A stretch of DNA of 6,109 nt, taken from NCBI GenBank assembly GCA_963205155.1, contig CAUJJY010000175.1:1-6109 (forward strand), given 5' to 3'. Shown piece by piece: positions 1 to 5,758 of the stretch. Every line of letters begins with the position of its first letter. The stretch's first letter is position 1. Below the pieces are notes generated by a model. The model searched no databases. It worked only from the letters and a program-made list of their open reading frames with translations, and was not told the DNA's origin. This stretch comes from Candidatus Zixiibacteriota bacterium (GTDB lineage Bacteria > Zixibacteria > MSB-5A5 > CAIYYT01). Position numbers and translations under genes: made by a program.

Positions 1-1106
1 CTGTAGATGAATCGGGTCAAATCTACTTGATTGGGCGAACAAGTTCCACAGACATCCCGTTGTTGAATCCGTATCAGTCGACACTCTCAAGTCCGAATAC
101 TATTGATCCTTTCGTCATGAAATTGGCTGCCACCGGTAACGAACTTCTTTTCGGCACCTATTTTGGCGGCAGCGATTGGGAATGGAGCAGCTTGATTGCC
201 GTTGATGAGCAAGGACAGATTGTCATAGCCGGAATAACCGAATCGGCAGACTTTCCAACCAAGAACCCGATTCAGGCATATACGCGTGCAGAGGATTCAT
301 ATGTCGCAAAATTCAGCGAGAATGGTGATACTCTAATCTACTCAACTTTCATAGGTGGATTCAATGGGGACGATCAGACATTTGGATTGGCTGTAGATAG
401 CTTAGGCTGCGCCTACATAGGCGGAACTACCAGTTCCGCAGATTTTCCGGTGAAGAACCCGCTTCAGCCGAAATATGTCGGCGAGGATGCTTTTGTCACA
501 AAGATCAGCGCCAATGGCGATTCGATCATTTTTAGCACGCCAATTGGCGGAACTGGCGGCGACCAAGGATTCGATATCGCTCTGGTAGGGGAGAGAGCCG
601 TCCTGACAGGCTGGACGCAATCTACGAATTTTCCTGTCAAAGATCCGTATCAAACGACCGGGCCGGCGAAAGTGTTTGTTACTGAAATGAGTCCTGCCGG
701 GAATTCCTTGGAGTTCAGCACACGAATTGGGGGAACCGGCAACTACTCATGGGAACAAGCATATGCTGTGGCTACAGACCACAATGGTCACATCTATGTT
801 ACGGGCCACACGGCCTCACCAGATTTTCCAACCCTTAATCCCATTCAGGAATATGCCGGAGAGTACGACGTATTCGTAACGAAACTCAAACCGGAATTTC
901 AATGCGGCGACATCGATGCCAGCGAAGAAATAGTCCTGACTGATATCGTCTATTTCATCAACTACATCTTCTCAAACGGCCCTCAACCCAATCCAATTGT
1001 CGCGGCGGATATTGACTGCAGTGGGAAGGTTACTGTTTCGGACGTCGTCTATCTCATCAAGTATGTCTTCGCCGGCGGCCCCGCACCATGCGCGGCTTGT
1101 CCGTAA
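1..1106 (+). CDS. SBBP beta-propeller-repeat protein with C-terminal dockerin-like domain (5' partial)
   Basis: This is the C-terminal part of a probably secreted or cell-surface protein. The reading frame is open to the left edge: codons from base 3 read VDESGQIYLIGRTSS, which aligns with the internal repeats. The TTG at 27 is therefore not the real start, and any signal peptide lies outside the window. Counting residues from base 27, repeats of about 64 residues follow, marked by DIP/DFP/NFP-x-x-(N/D)-P-x-Q at residues 9, 75, 139, 201 and 266 and by FGG/IGG turns between them. This matches the SBBP (Pfam beta-propeller repeat) pattern. Residues 293-359 hold two EF-hand-like loops, D-x-D-x-S at about 295 and 328, each followed by a D-(I/V)-V-Y-(F/L)-I helix as in type I dockerins. 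Substrate and partner are unknown. A role in surface display or protein assembly is inference. The gene ends in TAA and is separated from the next by 140 nt. Confidence 0.88.
   Translation, partial: VDESGQIYLIGRTSSTDIPLLNPYQSTLSSPNTIDPFVMKLAATGNELLFGTYFGGSDWEWSSLIAVDEQGQIVIAGITESADFPTKNPIQAYTRAEDSYVAKFSENGDTLIYSTFIGGFNGDDQTFGLAVDSLGCAYIGGTTSSADFPVKNPLQPKYVGEDAFVTKISANGDSIIFSTPIGGTGGDQGFDIALVGERAVLTGWTQSTNFPVKDPYQTTGPAKVFVTEMSPAGNSLEFSTRIGGTGNYSWEQAYAVATDHNGHIYVTGHTASPDFPTLNPIQEYAGEYDVFVTKLKPEFQCGDIDASEEIVLTDIVYFINYIFSNGPQPNPIVAADIDCSGKVTVSDVVYLIKYVFAGGPAPCAACP
3..890 (+). repeat. Tandem SBBP-type protein repeats, about 64 codons each
   Basis: The coding sequence contains a degenerate tandem repeat with a period of 62-66 codons. 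The anchor motif (D/N)-(F/I)-P-x-x-(N/D)-P-x-Q begins at bases 51, 249, 441, 627 and 822. Between anchors each unit carries (F/Y)-V-x-(K/E)-(L/F/I/M), an S/T-(Y/T)-x-(F/I)-GG turn, and a G-x-x-(Y/V)-(I/V/L)-x-G strand. The units have diverged at DNA level, so this is an old protein-level repeat and not a recent duplication. There are four full units plus the end of a fifth that begins left of the window. Confidence 0.85.
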
Positions 1107-1125
1107 CCATACAATAGTCTTGCCT

Positions 1126-1156
1126 GTCGGGCTCTGTGTCAGATGCAAAGCCCGAC
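1126..1156 (+). terminator. Candidate terminator hairpin after the SBBP/dockerin gene
   Basis: GTCGGGCT (1126-1133) pairs perfectly with AGCCCGAC (1149-1156) across a 15-nt loop, 20 nt after the TAA stop. The downstream side is pyrimidine-rich (CTTCTTC) and is not a clean T run. It could therefore be a weak intrinsic terminator or a 3'-end stabilising hairpin. Confidence 0.42.
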
Positions 1157-1246
1157 CTTCTTCACGGCCCCCAAAAGTATCTTCTCTAATTCGCCGCAAT
1201 TCGTTATTCTGTCATTAATAGAAATTGAATCTGCAAAGGACAGAAC

Positions 1247-1651
1247 ATGGCCGGTGAACAAACGACCAACTACGACTCCTTCGAGACCAGTATCTTCGAG
1301 GTGGTTTTTCCCTCGATGGTAAATCAATACGGAACGCTCTTTGGCGGCATAGCACTGCAATGGATGGATCGCGCGGCATGGATTTGCTCGACGCGCTTTG
1401 CCCGCAAGACGATGGTGACGATTGCTTCTGACCGCGTCGTCTTCAAGAAAGCCGTCCGGCAGGGAAGTATGGTCGAGCTAAAAGGCATGGTCAAGAAAGT
1501 CGGGCGGACTTCGGTAACGATTCAGGTCGAACTCTATTCTGAAAGCCCACTGACCGGAAAACGCGAGTTGGCAACCCATGGCGAGTTTGTTATGGTGGCT
1601 TTGGACGCTGATGGCCACCCCACGCCAATCAAGGATTCCGTTGGCAAATAA
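1247..1651 (+). CDS. Acyl-CoA thioesterase, single hotdog domain
   Basis: The 134-residue product fits a single hotdog-fold acyl-CoA thioesterase of the 4HBT/YciA-BFIT type. These are cytosolic enzymes that hydrolyse acyl-CoA to free acid plus CoA. Visible signatures are FPSMVNQYGTLFGG (residues 21-34) leading into the central helix with WMD, where Asp41 occupies the position of the catalytic acid in YciA-type enzymes. They continue with D-R-V-V-F-K-K-A-V (63-71), then G-x-M-V-x-L-x-G and KVGRTS (84-89). Near the C-terminus FVMVALDADGHPTP is the typical tail strand of this family. The start is supported by AAGGA at 1236-1240, six bases upstream of the ATG. The acyl chain specificity cannot be read from sequence. 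The gene appears to stand alone, with about 130-140 nt of non-coding DNA on both sides. Confidence 0.9.
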   Translation: MAGEQTTNYDSFETSIFEVVFPSMVNQYGTLFGGIALQWMDRAAWICSTRFARKTMVTIASDRVVFKKAVRQGSMVELKGMVKKVGRTSVTIQVELYSESPLTGKRELATHGEFVMVALDADGHPTPIKDSVGK

Positions 1652-1681
1652 CAACTTACGACAATCCACGTGAAATTTCTC

Positions 1682-1709
1682 TTGCCCTCACCAGCCCAAT
1701 CCATATATT
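1682..1709 (+). promoter_or_regulatory. Candidate promoter for rpmG
   Basis: TTGCCC (1682-1687) and TATATT (1704-1709) are separated by 16 bases and resemble sigma-70 -35 and -10 elements. They would give a leader of roughly 65-70 nt before rpmG. A second AT-rich box, CATAAT at 1756-1761, has no good -35 partner at the right distance. The promoter rules of this lineage are not known, so this is tentative. Confidence 0.3.
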
Positions 1710-1783
1710 TAAAGACTTGCCGTGAGCCGTTGGCTGCGGTGACTGATTGATATTGCATAATATTTGTTTGAGGAGATAGAGTC

Positions 1784-1969
1784 ATGGCAAAGAAGAAAGG
1801 TGATGCGCGGACGATGATCACCATCGAGTGCACCGAAGCCCGCAAAGAGGGCGGCACTCCATCGCGTTACACCACATTCAAGAACAAGCGCAATACGCCG
1901 GATCGCCTGGAGCTTAAGAAGTACAATCCGTTTCTCCGTCGTCACACGATCCACAAAGAGACCCGCTGA
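1784..1969 (+). CDS. rpmG: 50S ribosomal protein L33
   Basis: The 61-residue basic protein is recognisable as bacterial L33, a component of the large ribosomal subunit near the E site. The family core is clear: MAKKKGDAR at the N-terminus, T-I-E-C-T-E (13-18), S-R-Y-T-T-F-K-N-K-R-N-T (27-38), P-D-R-L-E-L-K-K-Y (39-47) and H-x-x-H-K-E-T at the end. Zinc-binding L33 has two CxxC pairs. Here only Cys16 remains, and the second pair is replaced by NPFL. It is thus the 'C-minus' form, and it resembles Bacteroidetes L33 in the G-x-x-S-R-Y insertion and the N-P-F-L-R-R segment. AGGAG at 1771-1775 lies eight bases before the ATG. The usual neighbours secE, nusG and tRNA-Trp are absent, and a strong terminator follows directly, so the gene is probably monocistronic. 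Confidence 0.97.
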   Translation: MAKKKGDARTMITIECTEARKEGGTPSRYTTFKNKRNTPDRLELKKYNPFLRRHTIHKETR

Positions 1970-1991
1970 GCGTCTTGCGTAAGTAATTTTG

Positions 1992-2024
1992 AAACGGCAC
2001 GTGAAAATTCACGTGCCGTTTTTT
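1992..2024 (+). terminator. Rho-independent terminator after rpmG
   Basis: A 13-bp stem is formed by AAACGGCACGTGA (1992-2004) and its perfect complement at 2009-2021, closing a four-base AAAT loop. The 3' arm runs into six Ts (2019-2024). It starts 22 nt after the rpmG stop. The A-rich 5' flank gives a shorter T-like run on the other strand, but no minus-strand gene ends here, so it serves rpmG. Confidence 0.9.
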
Positions 2025-2088
2025 CGTTTCTGGCAATTATCCCGTTGCTATCCGGTGAACGAGAAGGCAATCTTCACTCCAACAAATT

Positions 2089-3309
2089 ATGAGTATGCCA
2101 TCCATTCATGACATCAAGGAATTCCTCGGTCTCAAGCGTTCTATGGTTGCGCTCCTGGGAATGGTCATTCTTGTCGGGATGGGCGAGAAAATGGCCGAAC
2201 GCTTCCTGCCTCTGTACATCGTCGCTCTCGGCGGAAGTGCCATCTACGTCGGCTTGCTCAACGGTCTCGACAATTTGCTCTCGGCGCTCTATTCGTTCCC
2301 GGGCGGCTACATAGCCGACCGCTACGGCACCAAACGCGCTCTGTTGATATTCAATGTCATCGCCATGGGCGGATTCGTGATCGTCATTCTCATTCCATCC
2401 GTCTGGGCGGTGATCGTTGGTTCGTTCTTCTTTCTGTCGTGGACAGCCATCTCGCTTCCGGCAACTATGAGTCTGGTTGCCAAGCTTCTCCCCAAGAACA
2501 AACGCACTATGGGTGTATCAATGCACTCGCTGATCCGTCGCGTTCCCATGGCATTGGGACCGTTGGTGGGTGGTGTCTTCATTGCAACCAGGGGCGAAAT
2601 CACCGGCGTCCGTCTGGCATTTATCGCGGCACTGGCGTTGGCGATCGTTGCAGCAATTCTGCAGCAAACAATGATTCCCTCAAGCGACTCCGCCGAGGGC
2701 GATATGATGGGCAAGTCACCTGACAAGAACCCGCTGAAACTCCTGCGCCAATTTCGTCCGGAATTGAAGCGTCTGCTCATCTCCGATATGCTTATCCGGT
2801 TCTGCGAGCAGATTCCTTACGCCTTTGTGGTGCTCTGGTGCATGAAGGAAATCGCTTCCCCGGTGAGTGCGGTGCAATTCGGCGTTCTGACAACGGTCGA
2901 AATGGCAACGGCTGTGCTGGTCTATATCCCGGTAGCGTACTTCTCGGATAAGACCGAGAAAAAGCCGTTCGTAGTAATGACCTTTGTCTTCTTTACGCTG
3001 TTTCCCTTGATTCTACTTTTCAGTCAGACCTTCTGGGTACTGGTTGGAGCCTTCGTCCTTCGCGGACTCAAGGAATTCGGCGAACCGACACGCAAAGCCC
3101 TGATCATCGACTTGGCGGTTCCGGGCAGGGAGGCTGCAACTTTCGGCACCTACTATCTCTTTCGCGACTCCGTGGTGGCAGTCGCCGCATCTGGCGGTTC
3201 GCTCCTGTGGATGATCAGCCCGGCTACGAATTTTCTCGTCGCGGCTGGCTTCGGCTTAATCGGGACAATTTGGTTTGGTCTTTCTCGAAGCCCGGAACCG
3301 ACCTCATAA
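2089..3309 (+). CDS. MFS transporter, 12 predicted membrane helices
   Basis: The 406-residue protein is an inner-membrane major facilitator superfamily carrier of unknown substrate. About 12 hydrophobic segments are visible in two halves of six. A hydrophilic central loop (about 196-232) separates them, as usual for this superfamily. The diagnostic motif A lies in the loop after helix 2, GGYIADRYGTKR (72-83), and a degenerate copy, YFSDKTEKKP (284-293), sits at the equivalent place in the second half. Charged residues E33, K34, E37 and R38 near the end of helix 1 could take part in proton coupling, which is inference. A conserved-looking G-E-P-T-R-K-A-L-I-I-D (331-341) precedes helix 11. The start is uncertain: a second ATG lies two codons on, and the only purine-rich site (GAGAAGG, 2061-2067) is 21 bases away. 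An in-frame TGA at 2056 rules out a longer protein. An efflux or nutrient role cannot be decided from sequence. Confidence 0.9.
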   Translation: MSMPSIHDIKEFLGLKRSMVALLGMVILVGMGEKMAERFLPLYIVALGGSAIYVGLLNGLDNLLSALYSFPGGYIADRYGTKRALLIFNVIAMGGFVIVILIPSVWAVIVGSFFFLSWTAISLPATMSLVAKLLPKNKRTMGVSMHSLIRRVPMALGPLVGGVFIATRGEITGVRLAFIAALALAIVAAILQQTMIPSSDSAEGDMMGKSPDKNPLKLLRQFRPELKRLLISDMLIRFCEQIPYAFVVLWCMKEIASPVSAVQFGVLTTVEMATAVLVYIPVAYFSDKTEKKPFVVMTFVFFTLFPLILLFSQTFWVLVGAFVLRGLKEFGEPTRKALIIDLAVPGREAATFGTYYLFRDSVVAVAASGGSLLWMISPATNFLVAAGFGLIGTIWFGLSRSPEPTS

Positions 3310-3329
3310 ATCTCCATGGTGCTTTATCA

Positions 3330-3358
3330 TTGACAAACGACACGAGAATCTGTAGTTA
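3330..3358 (+). promoter_or_regulatory. Candidate promoter for the DUF3365 cytochrome gene
   Basis: A perfect TTGACA (3330-3335) is followed after 17 bases by TAGTTA (3353-3358), preceded by TG. The -35 is ideal but the -10 is poor, matching only two of six consensus bases. Placement 62-90 nt before the ATG in the gap between the MFS and cytochrome genes is sensible. Confidence 0.33.
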
Positions 3359-3419
3359 TTGATTAAGCGCACTTTCACCAACGAACTTTCAACCACCAAT
3401 CCCATCAACGAGGTGCATA

Positions 3420-4094
3420 ATGAGAAGGATCTTCATTTTCGCCGCGGTTATCATGACTGTTGGCAGCTTGACATTGACCAACGGACAAAATGCAGACTCG
3501 AAAACTGCAGTTCCTGCGGCTGATACGACAGCACTTTCCGGAGCAGCGGTTGACTCGCTCCTGATCAGCGCCGCCAACCAGGCGATTTCACAGTTTTCAT
3601 CGCAATTGCAGACTTCGCTCAAGGTCGCGCTCGACGATGGTGGGCCGCTCAATGCCGTTAATGTCTGCAACGTCGTCGCACCCGACATCCAAACCGCGCA
3701 TGTGCGCGACGGCTGGTTCCTTGAACGAGTAACCGCAAAACCGCGCAATCGAAACAATCAGGCCGACTCTGTTCAACTCGCGATACTCGCCCAATTTGCG
3801 TCAGCGGCTGACGCGCCCACGTTCATCGCCCAATGGAATGATCCGGTCAAACGCGAGAAGTTCCGCTTCTACCGTCCAATTCGTACGAACGAATTGTGTG
3901 CCGGCTGCCACGGTGATCCAGCGTCATTTGTTGCCGGATTAACAGAGGAGCTTAAGACGCTGTATCCGGATGACAAAGCGGTTGGCTACAAGAGCGGGGA
4001 TCTTCGCGGAATGTTTGCGATCGAGGTCATGTGGCCTGAAGGAATGAACTACGCGCAAAAATTGGCTGCTTCAGCTAAGCGCGATACAAAATAG
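3420..4094 (+). CDS. Secreted mono-heme c-type cytochrome, DUF3365 / Tll0287-like
   Basis: The 224-residue protein starts with a Sec signal peptide (MRR, then a hydrophobic stretch to about residue 20, small residues near the likely cleavage around 20-23), so it is exported. Residues about 43-212 match the DUF3365 (Tll0287-like) heme domain. They show a helix ending in GGPLNAVNVCNVVAP (residues 74-88), then G-W-F-L-E-R-V-T-A-K-P-R-N-x-x-N-Q-A-D, then F-R-F-Y-R-P-I-R-T-N-E-L before a single c-type heme site C-A-G-C-H at 160-164. The tail is K-S-G-D-L-R-G-M-F-A-I-E-V. In Tll0287, c-type heme is reported to be ligated by His and Cys in a PAS-like fold. Cys83 in N-V-C-N is the natural candidate for the Cys ligand here, with His164 from the heme motif. 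The role could be electron transfer or redox/gas sensing; no partner domain is fused. GAGGTG at 3410-3415 lies four bases before the ATG. The gene converges on the DUF1573 gene. Confidence 0.88.
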   Translation: MRRIFIFAAVIMTVGSLTLTNGQNADSKTAVPAADTTALSGAAVDSLLISAANQAISQFSSQLQTSLKVALDDGGPLNAVNVCNVVAPDIQTAHVRDGWFLERVTAKPRNRNNQADSVQLAILAQFASAADAPTFIAQWNDPVKREKFRFYRPIRTNELCAGCHGDPASFVAGLTEELKTLYPDDKAVGYKSGDLRGMFAIEVMWPEGMNYAQKLAASAKRDTK

Positions 4095-4130
4095 CTTAGG
4101 GACTGCTCTAACAAAAATGCCCCCCATCAC

Positions 4131-4166
4131 AGAATGCAGGGTTCATTTCGTTGAACCCTGCATTCT
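4131..4166. terminator. Intergenic hairpin between convergent genes, possible bidirectional terminator
   Basis: A 15-bp perfect stem (4131-4145 with 4152-4166; arm begins AGAATGCAGGGTTCA) closes a six-base loop. It sits 36 nt after the cytochrome stop and 21 nt beyond the end of the DUF1573 gene on the other strand. There is no proper T run right after the stem on either strand; on the minus strand a T-rich stretch appears only after a G-rich spacer. It probably stabilises or ends both transcripts, but it is not a textbook intrinsic terminator. Confidence 0.6.
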
Positions 4167-4187
4167 TCAGAAAACTTGTCGGTTCGA

Positions 4188-4955
4188 TTACTTGCCTGTA
4201 GTCGTGCTCTTTGAGCTGGCCGGCTGTATGACGGATACTTCCGCCAATTTACTATATGTAACCGGGATGGTATAACGTGTTCCCGCCTGATCGTTGACAA
4301 CAAACGTGAAGGATTTCTTGAACTGCTCGTCCGTCACCGAGCTGTTTACCTTTACTGCTATCTCCTTCTCCTTGCCCGGCTTGATTTCAGCGTCCGGAAT
4401 CTCGACCTGCAGGAAGCCTGCTGGTTGACTAACTAGATGTATCCTTACGGAATTAGCCGACACGTTCTTGACAACCAGCTTGGCCTCTTTCGCACTCGAT
4501 TGACTATTTAACACCAGTTCGCCTTCAGAAAGTGTCAGCGGTGTGAGCGAATCGGGGTCGGTGAAGTTCTTACCAGTAAACTTCAACTGAAAGGTCCCCC
4601 TGTCGGAATCGTTGCAGCTAACTGTCGCGCTCTTTCCGACATTACCCTTGGCGCCCTTATTGGACGTGAAGACCAATTCCACTTCGGTGCTGTCACCAAC
4701 CGCAACGACTTCTTTTTTGAGCGGAGCCTTGGTGCAGCCGCAACCCGGCTTTACATTAAGGATCTTCAGCGAATCAGTACCGCGGCTGTGGAATACGTAC
4801 GAGTGACTGACGACACTGCCGGCATATATATAACCGAAGTCAAACGATGTCTCATCGATGAACAGTTTGGCGCCTGACTTCGCTGTCTCCTGCGCCGACA
4901 GCAGGCTCACAAGTGCGAGCGGTATGAGTATTGCAGTAAGGATTTTCTTGATCAT
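4188..4955 (-). CDS. Secreted DUF1573 domain protein
   Basis: The 255-residue protein begins with a clear Sec signal peptide (MIKKILTAILIPLALVSLLSA, cleavage likely before QETAK) and has no lipobox. Residues about 31-130 form a DUF1573 domain, an Ig-like beta-sandwich module. It shows the family hallmarks F-D-F-G-x-I-Y-A-G (38-46), S-Y-V-F (52-55), N-x-K-P-G-C-G-C-T (67-75), and then E-V-E-L-V-F-T (91-97). Residues about 138-235 look like a second, divergent Ig-like domain ending in an S/T-rich tail. The function of DUF1573 proteins is not established. The Cys72/Cys74 pair, plus Cys114, could form a disulfide or bind metal. The start at 4955 is chosen over an in-frame ATG at 5018 because AAGGAGG lies five bases before it and the signal peptide then starts correctly. 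It lies 107 nt downstream of the anti-sigma gene on the same strand, so it may belong to the same operon or be a target of the sigma factor. Confidence 0.88.
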   Translation of the reverse strand: MIKKILTAILIPLALVSLLSAQETAKSGAKLFIDETSFDFGYIYAGSVVSHSYVFHSRGTDSLKILNVKPGCGCTKAPLKKEVVAVGDSTEVELVFTSNKGAKGNVGKSATVSCNDSDRGTFQLKFTGKNFTDPDSLTPLTLSEGELVLNSQSSAKEAKLVVKNVSANSVRIHLVSQPAGFLQVEIPDAEIKPGKEKEIAVKVNSSVTDEQFKKSFTFVVNDQAGTRYTIPVTYSKLAEVSVIQPASSKSTTTGK

Positions 4956-4960
4956 TCGTT

Positions 4961-4967
4961 CCTCCTT
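4961..4967 (-). promoter_or_regulatory. Strong ribosome binding site that fixes the DUF1573 start
   Basis: The minus strand reads AAGGAGG here, a near-perfect anti-16S match, five bases before the ATG at 4955. It places translation start 21 codons inside the longest open frame, whose extra N-terminus (rich in N, S, K, E) would spoil the signal peptide. Confidence 0.85.
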
Positions 4968-5062
4968 GTAGTGAGAACTGCGAGAATAGTTGTTTTTGTT
5001 TTCTTGTATTGATTTCACGGCTTCTATCGGGCTAGCTTCCGACGTCGCCGTGTTGGTTCGGA

Positions 5063-5758
5063 CTATGAAAGTAGTTTTCTGGTCGCAAAGCCCAAAAGGC
5101 TCATCGTCTCATTTCGAAATACCGGCGCGACATTGTCGATGCGGCAGCAGCCAAGATCGATGATTGCCTGCACCATCAGTCGGACATCGCGTTCAGTTTT
5201 CAGGTCGAAGATTGTCAGACGGCAGGTTTCCGTGCACTCTCCGACCGTGAAGTGAATCTGATTCATTCCCAGCGAGTCAAGAAGTGTCGTTGCCACCTCC
5301 TGTTCCATGCCGAGCGCCCCTAACAGGGAAGTAATCTTGGGATTCTCAAGAGCTATTTCTCTTTCGACTCCGTCAATAGCGATCTGGTAACCGACCTTCT
5401 GATTCATGTTGAGTGGGATCAGCGCAATAATAACAACGACCGCCAATACAGCCAGCGCAGCAATCCTGGGGCGGGTATTGGGAATCAGCGCCCCGAACAG
5501 AGATCGTACGCTGCCCGTCTTCAATCCCTTTCGTCCTGAAGATTCGACCTTCGATCTAAGTGCTGAAACGGTCATTTCGTGCGCCGGTTCATACTGGCGG
5601 AAAGTCGCAAAGTGTTGATCAAGTTCCTTCTGTGCCTTGATCAGACTCGAACATTCCTGACAACCGTCAAGATGTTCCATTAATTCCGCATCTTGGCCAT
5701 ACTCAATGAGTCGCCAGTTGTAGACTTCTAATCTTATCAGGGCTTGTCTACACAACAT
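5063..5758 (-). CDS. Membrane anti-sigma factor with zinc-finger domain
   Basis: The 231-residue protein is a probable ECF anti-sigma factor. Its N-terminal cytoplasmic part carries the complete zinc-binding anti-sigma pattern: Cys3, His29, Cys33 and Cys36 (C-x25-H-x3-C-x2-C). This supports the ATG at 5758, since a start two or more codons later would lose Cys3. One hydrophobic helix (about 98-116, I-A-A-L-A-V-L-A-V-V-V-I-I-A-L-I-P-L) follows a basic stretch, giving cytoplasmic-in topology. Residues 120-231 would be extracytoplasmic and match no family I recognise. This part has four cysteines, a C-x3-C at 175/179 and a CC at 204/205, which might sense redox state or metal. The gene overlaps the 3' end of the sigma gene by 11 nt, so translation is probably coupled. 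AAAGGAA lies about 10 bases before the start. The signal sensed is unknown. Confidence 0.85.
   Translation of the reverse strand: MLCRQALIRLEVYNWRLIEYGQDAELMEHLDGCQECSSLIKAQKELDQHFATFRQYEPAHEMTVSALRSKVESSGRKGLKTGSVRSLFGALIPNTRPRIAALAVLAVVVIIALIPLNMNQKVGYQIAIDGVEREIALENPKITSLLGALGMEQEVATTLLDSLGMNQIHFTVGECTETCRLTIFDLKTERDVRLMVQAIIDLGCCRIDNVAPVFRNETMSLLGFATRKLLS

Noticed and set aside
1725..1735. Small AGCC-GTT-GGCT hairpin in the rpmG leader, possible autoregulatory site
   Set aside because: Four base pairs with a three-base loop is too short to claim an RNA element.
1709..1954. Minus-strand frames across rpmG
   Set aside because: They are antisense to a certain ribosomal protein gene and its leader, with no family resemblance.
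2031..2048. TGGCA...TTGC upstream of the MFS gene, like a sigma-54 promoter
   Set aside because: The GG and GC dinucleotides are 13 bases apart, not the required 10, so it does not fit a -24/-12 element.
2322..2780. Minus-strand open frame of 152 codons inside the MFS gene
   Set aside because: Its product is a low-information Arg/Ile/Thr-rich sequence antisense to conserved MFS helices, and no RBS was evident; it is a shadow frame.
4956..5018. N-terminal extension of the DUF1573 protein from the ATG at 5018
   Set aside because: The 21 added residues are polar and lie before a normal signal peptide, while AAGGAGG sits directly before the internal ATG at 4955.
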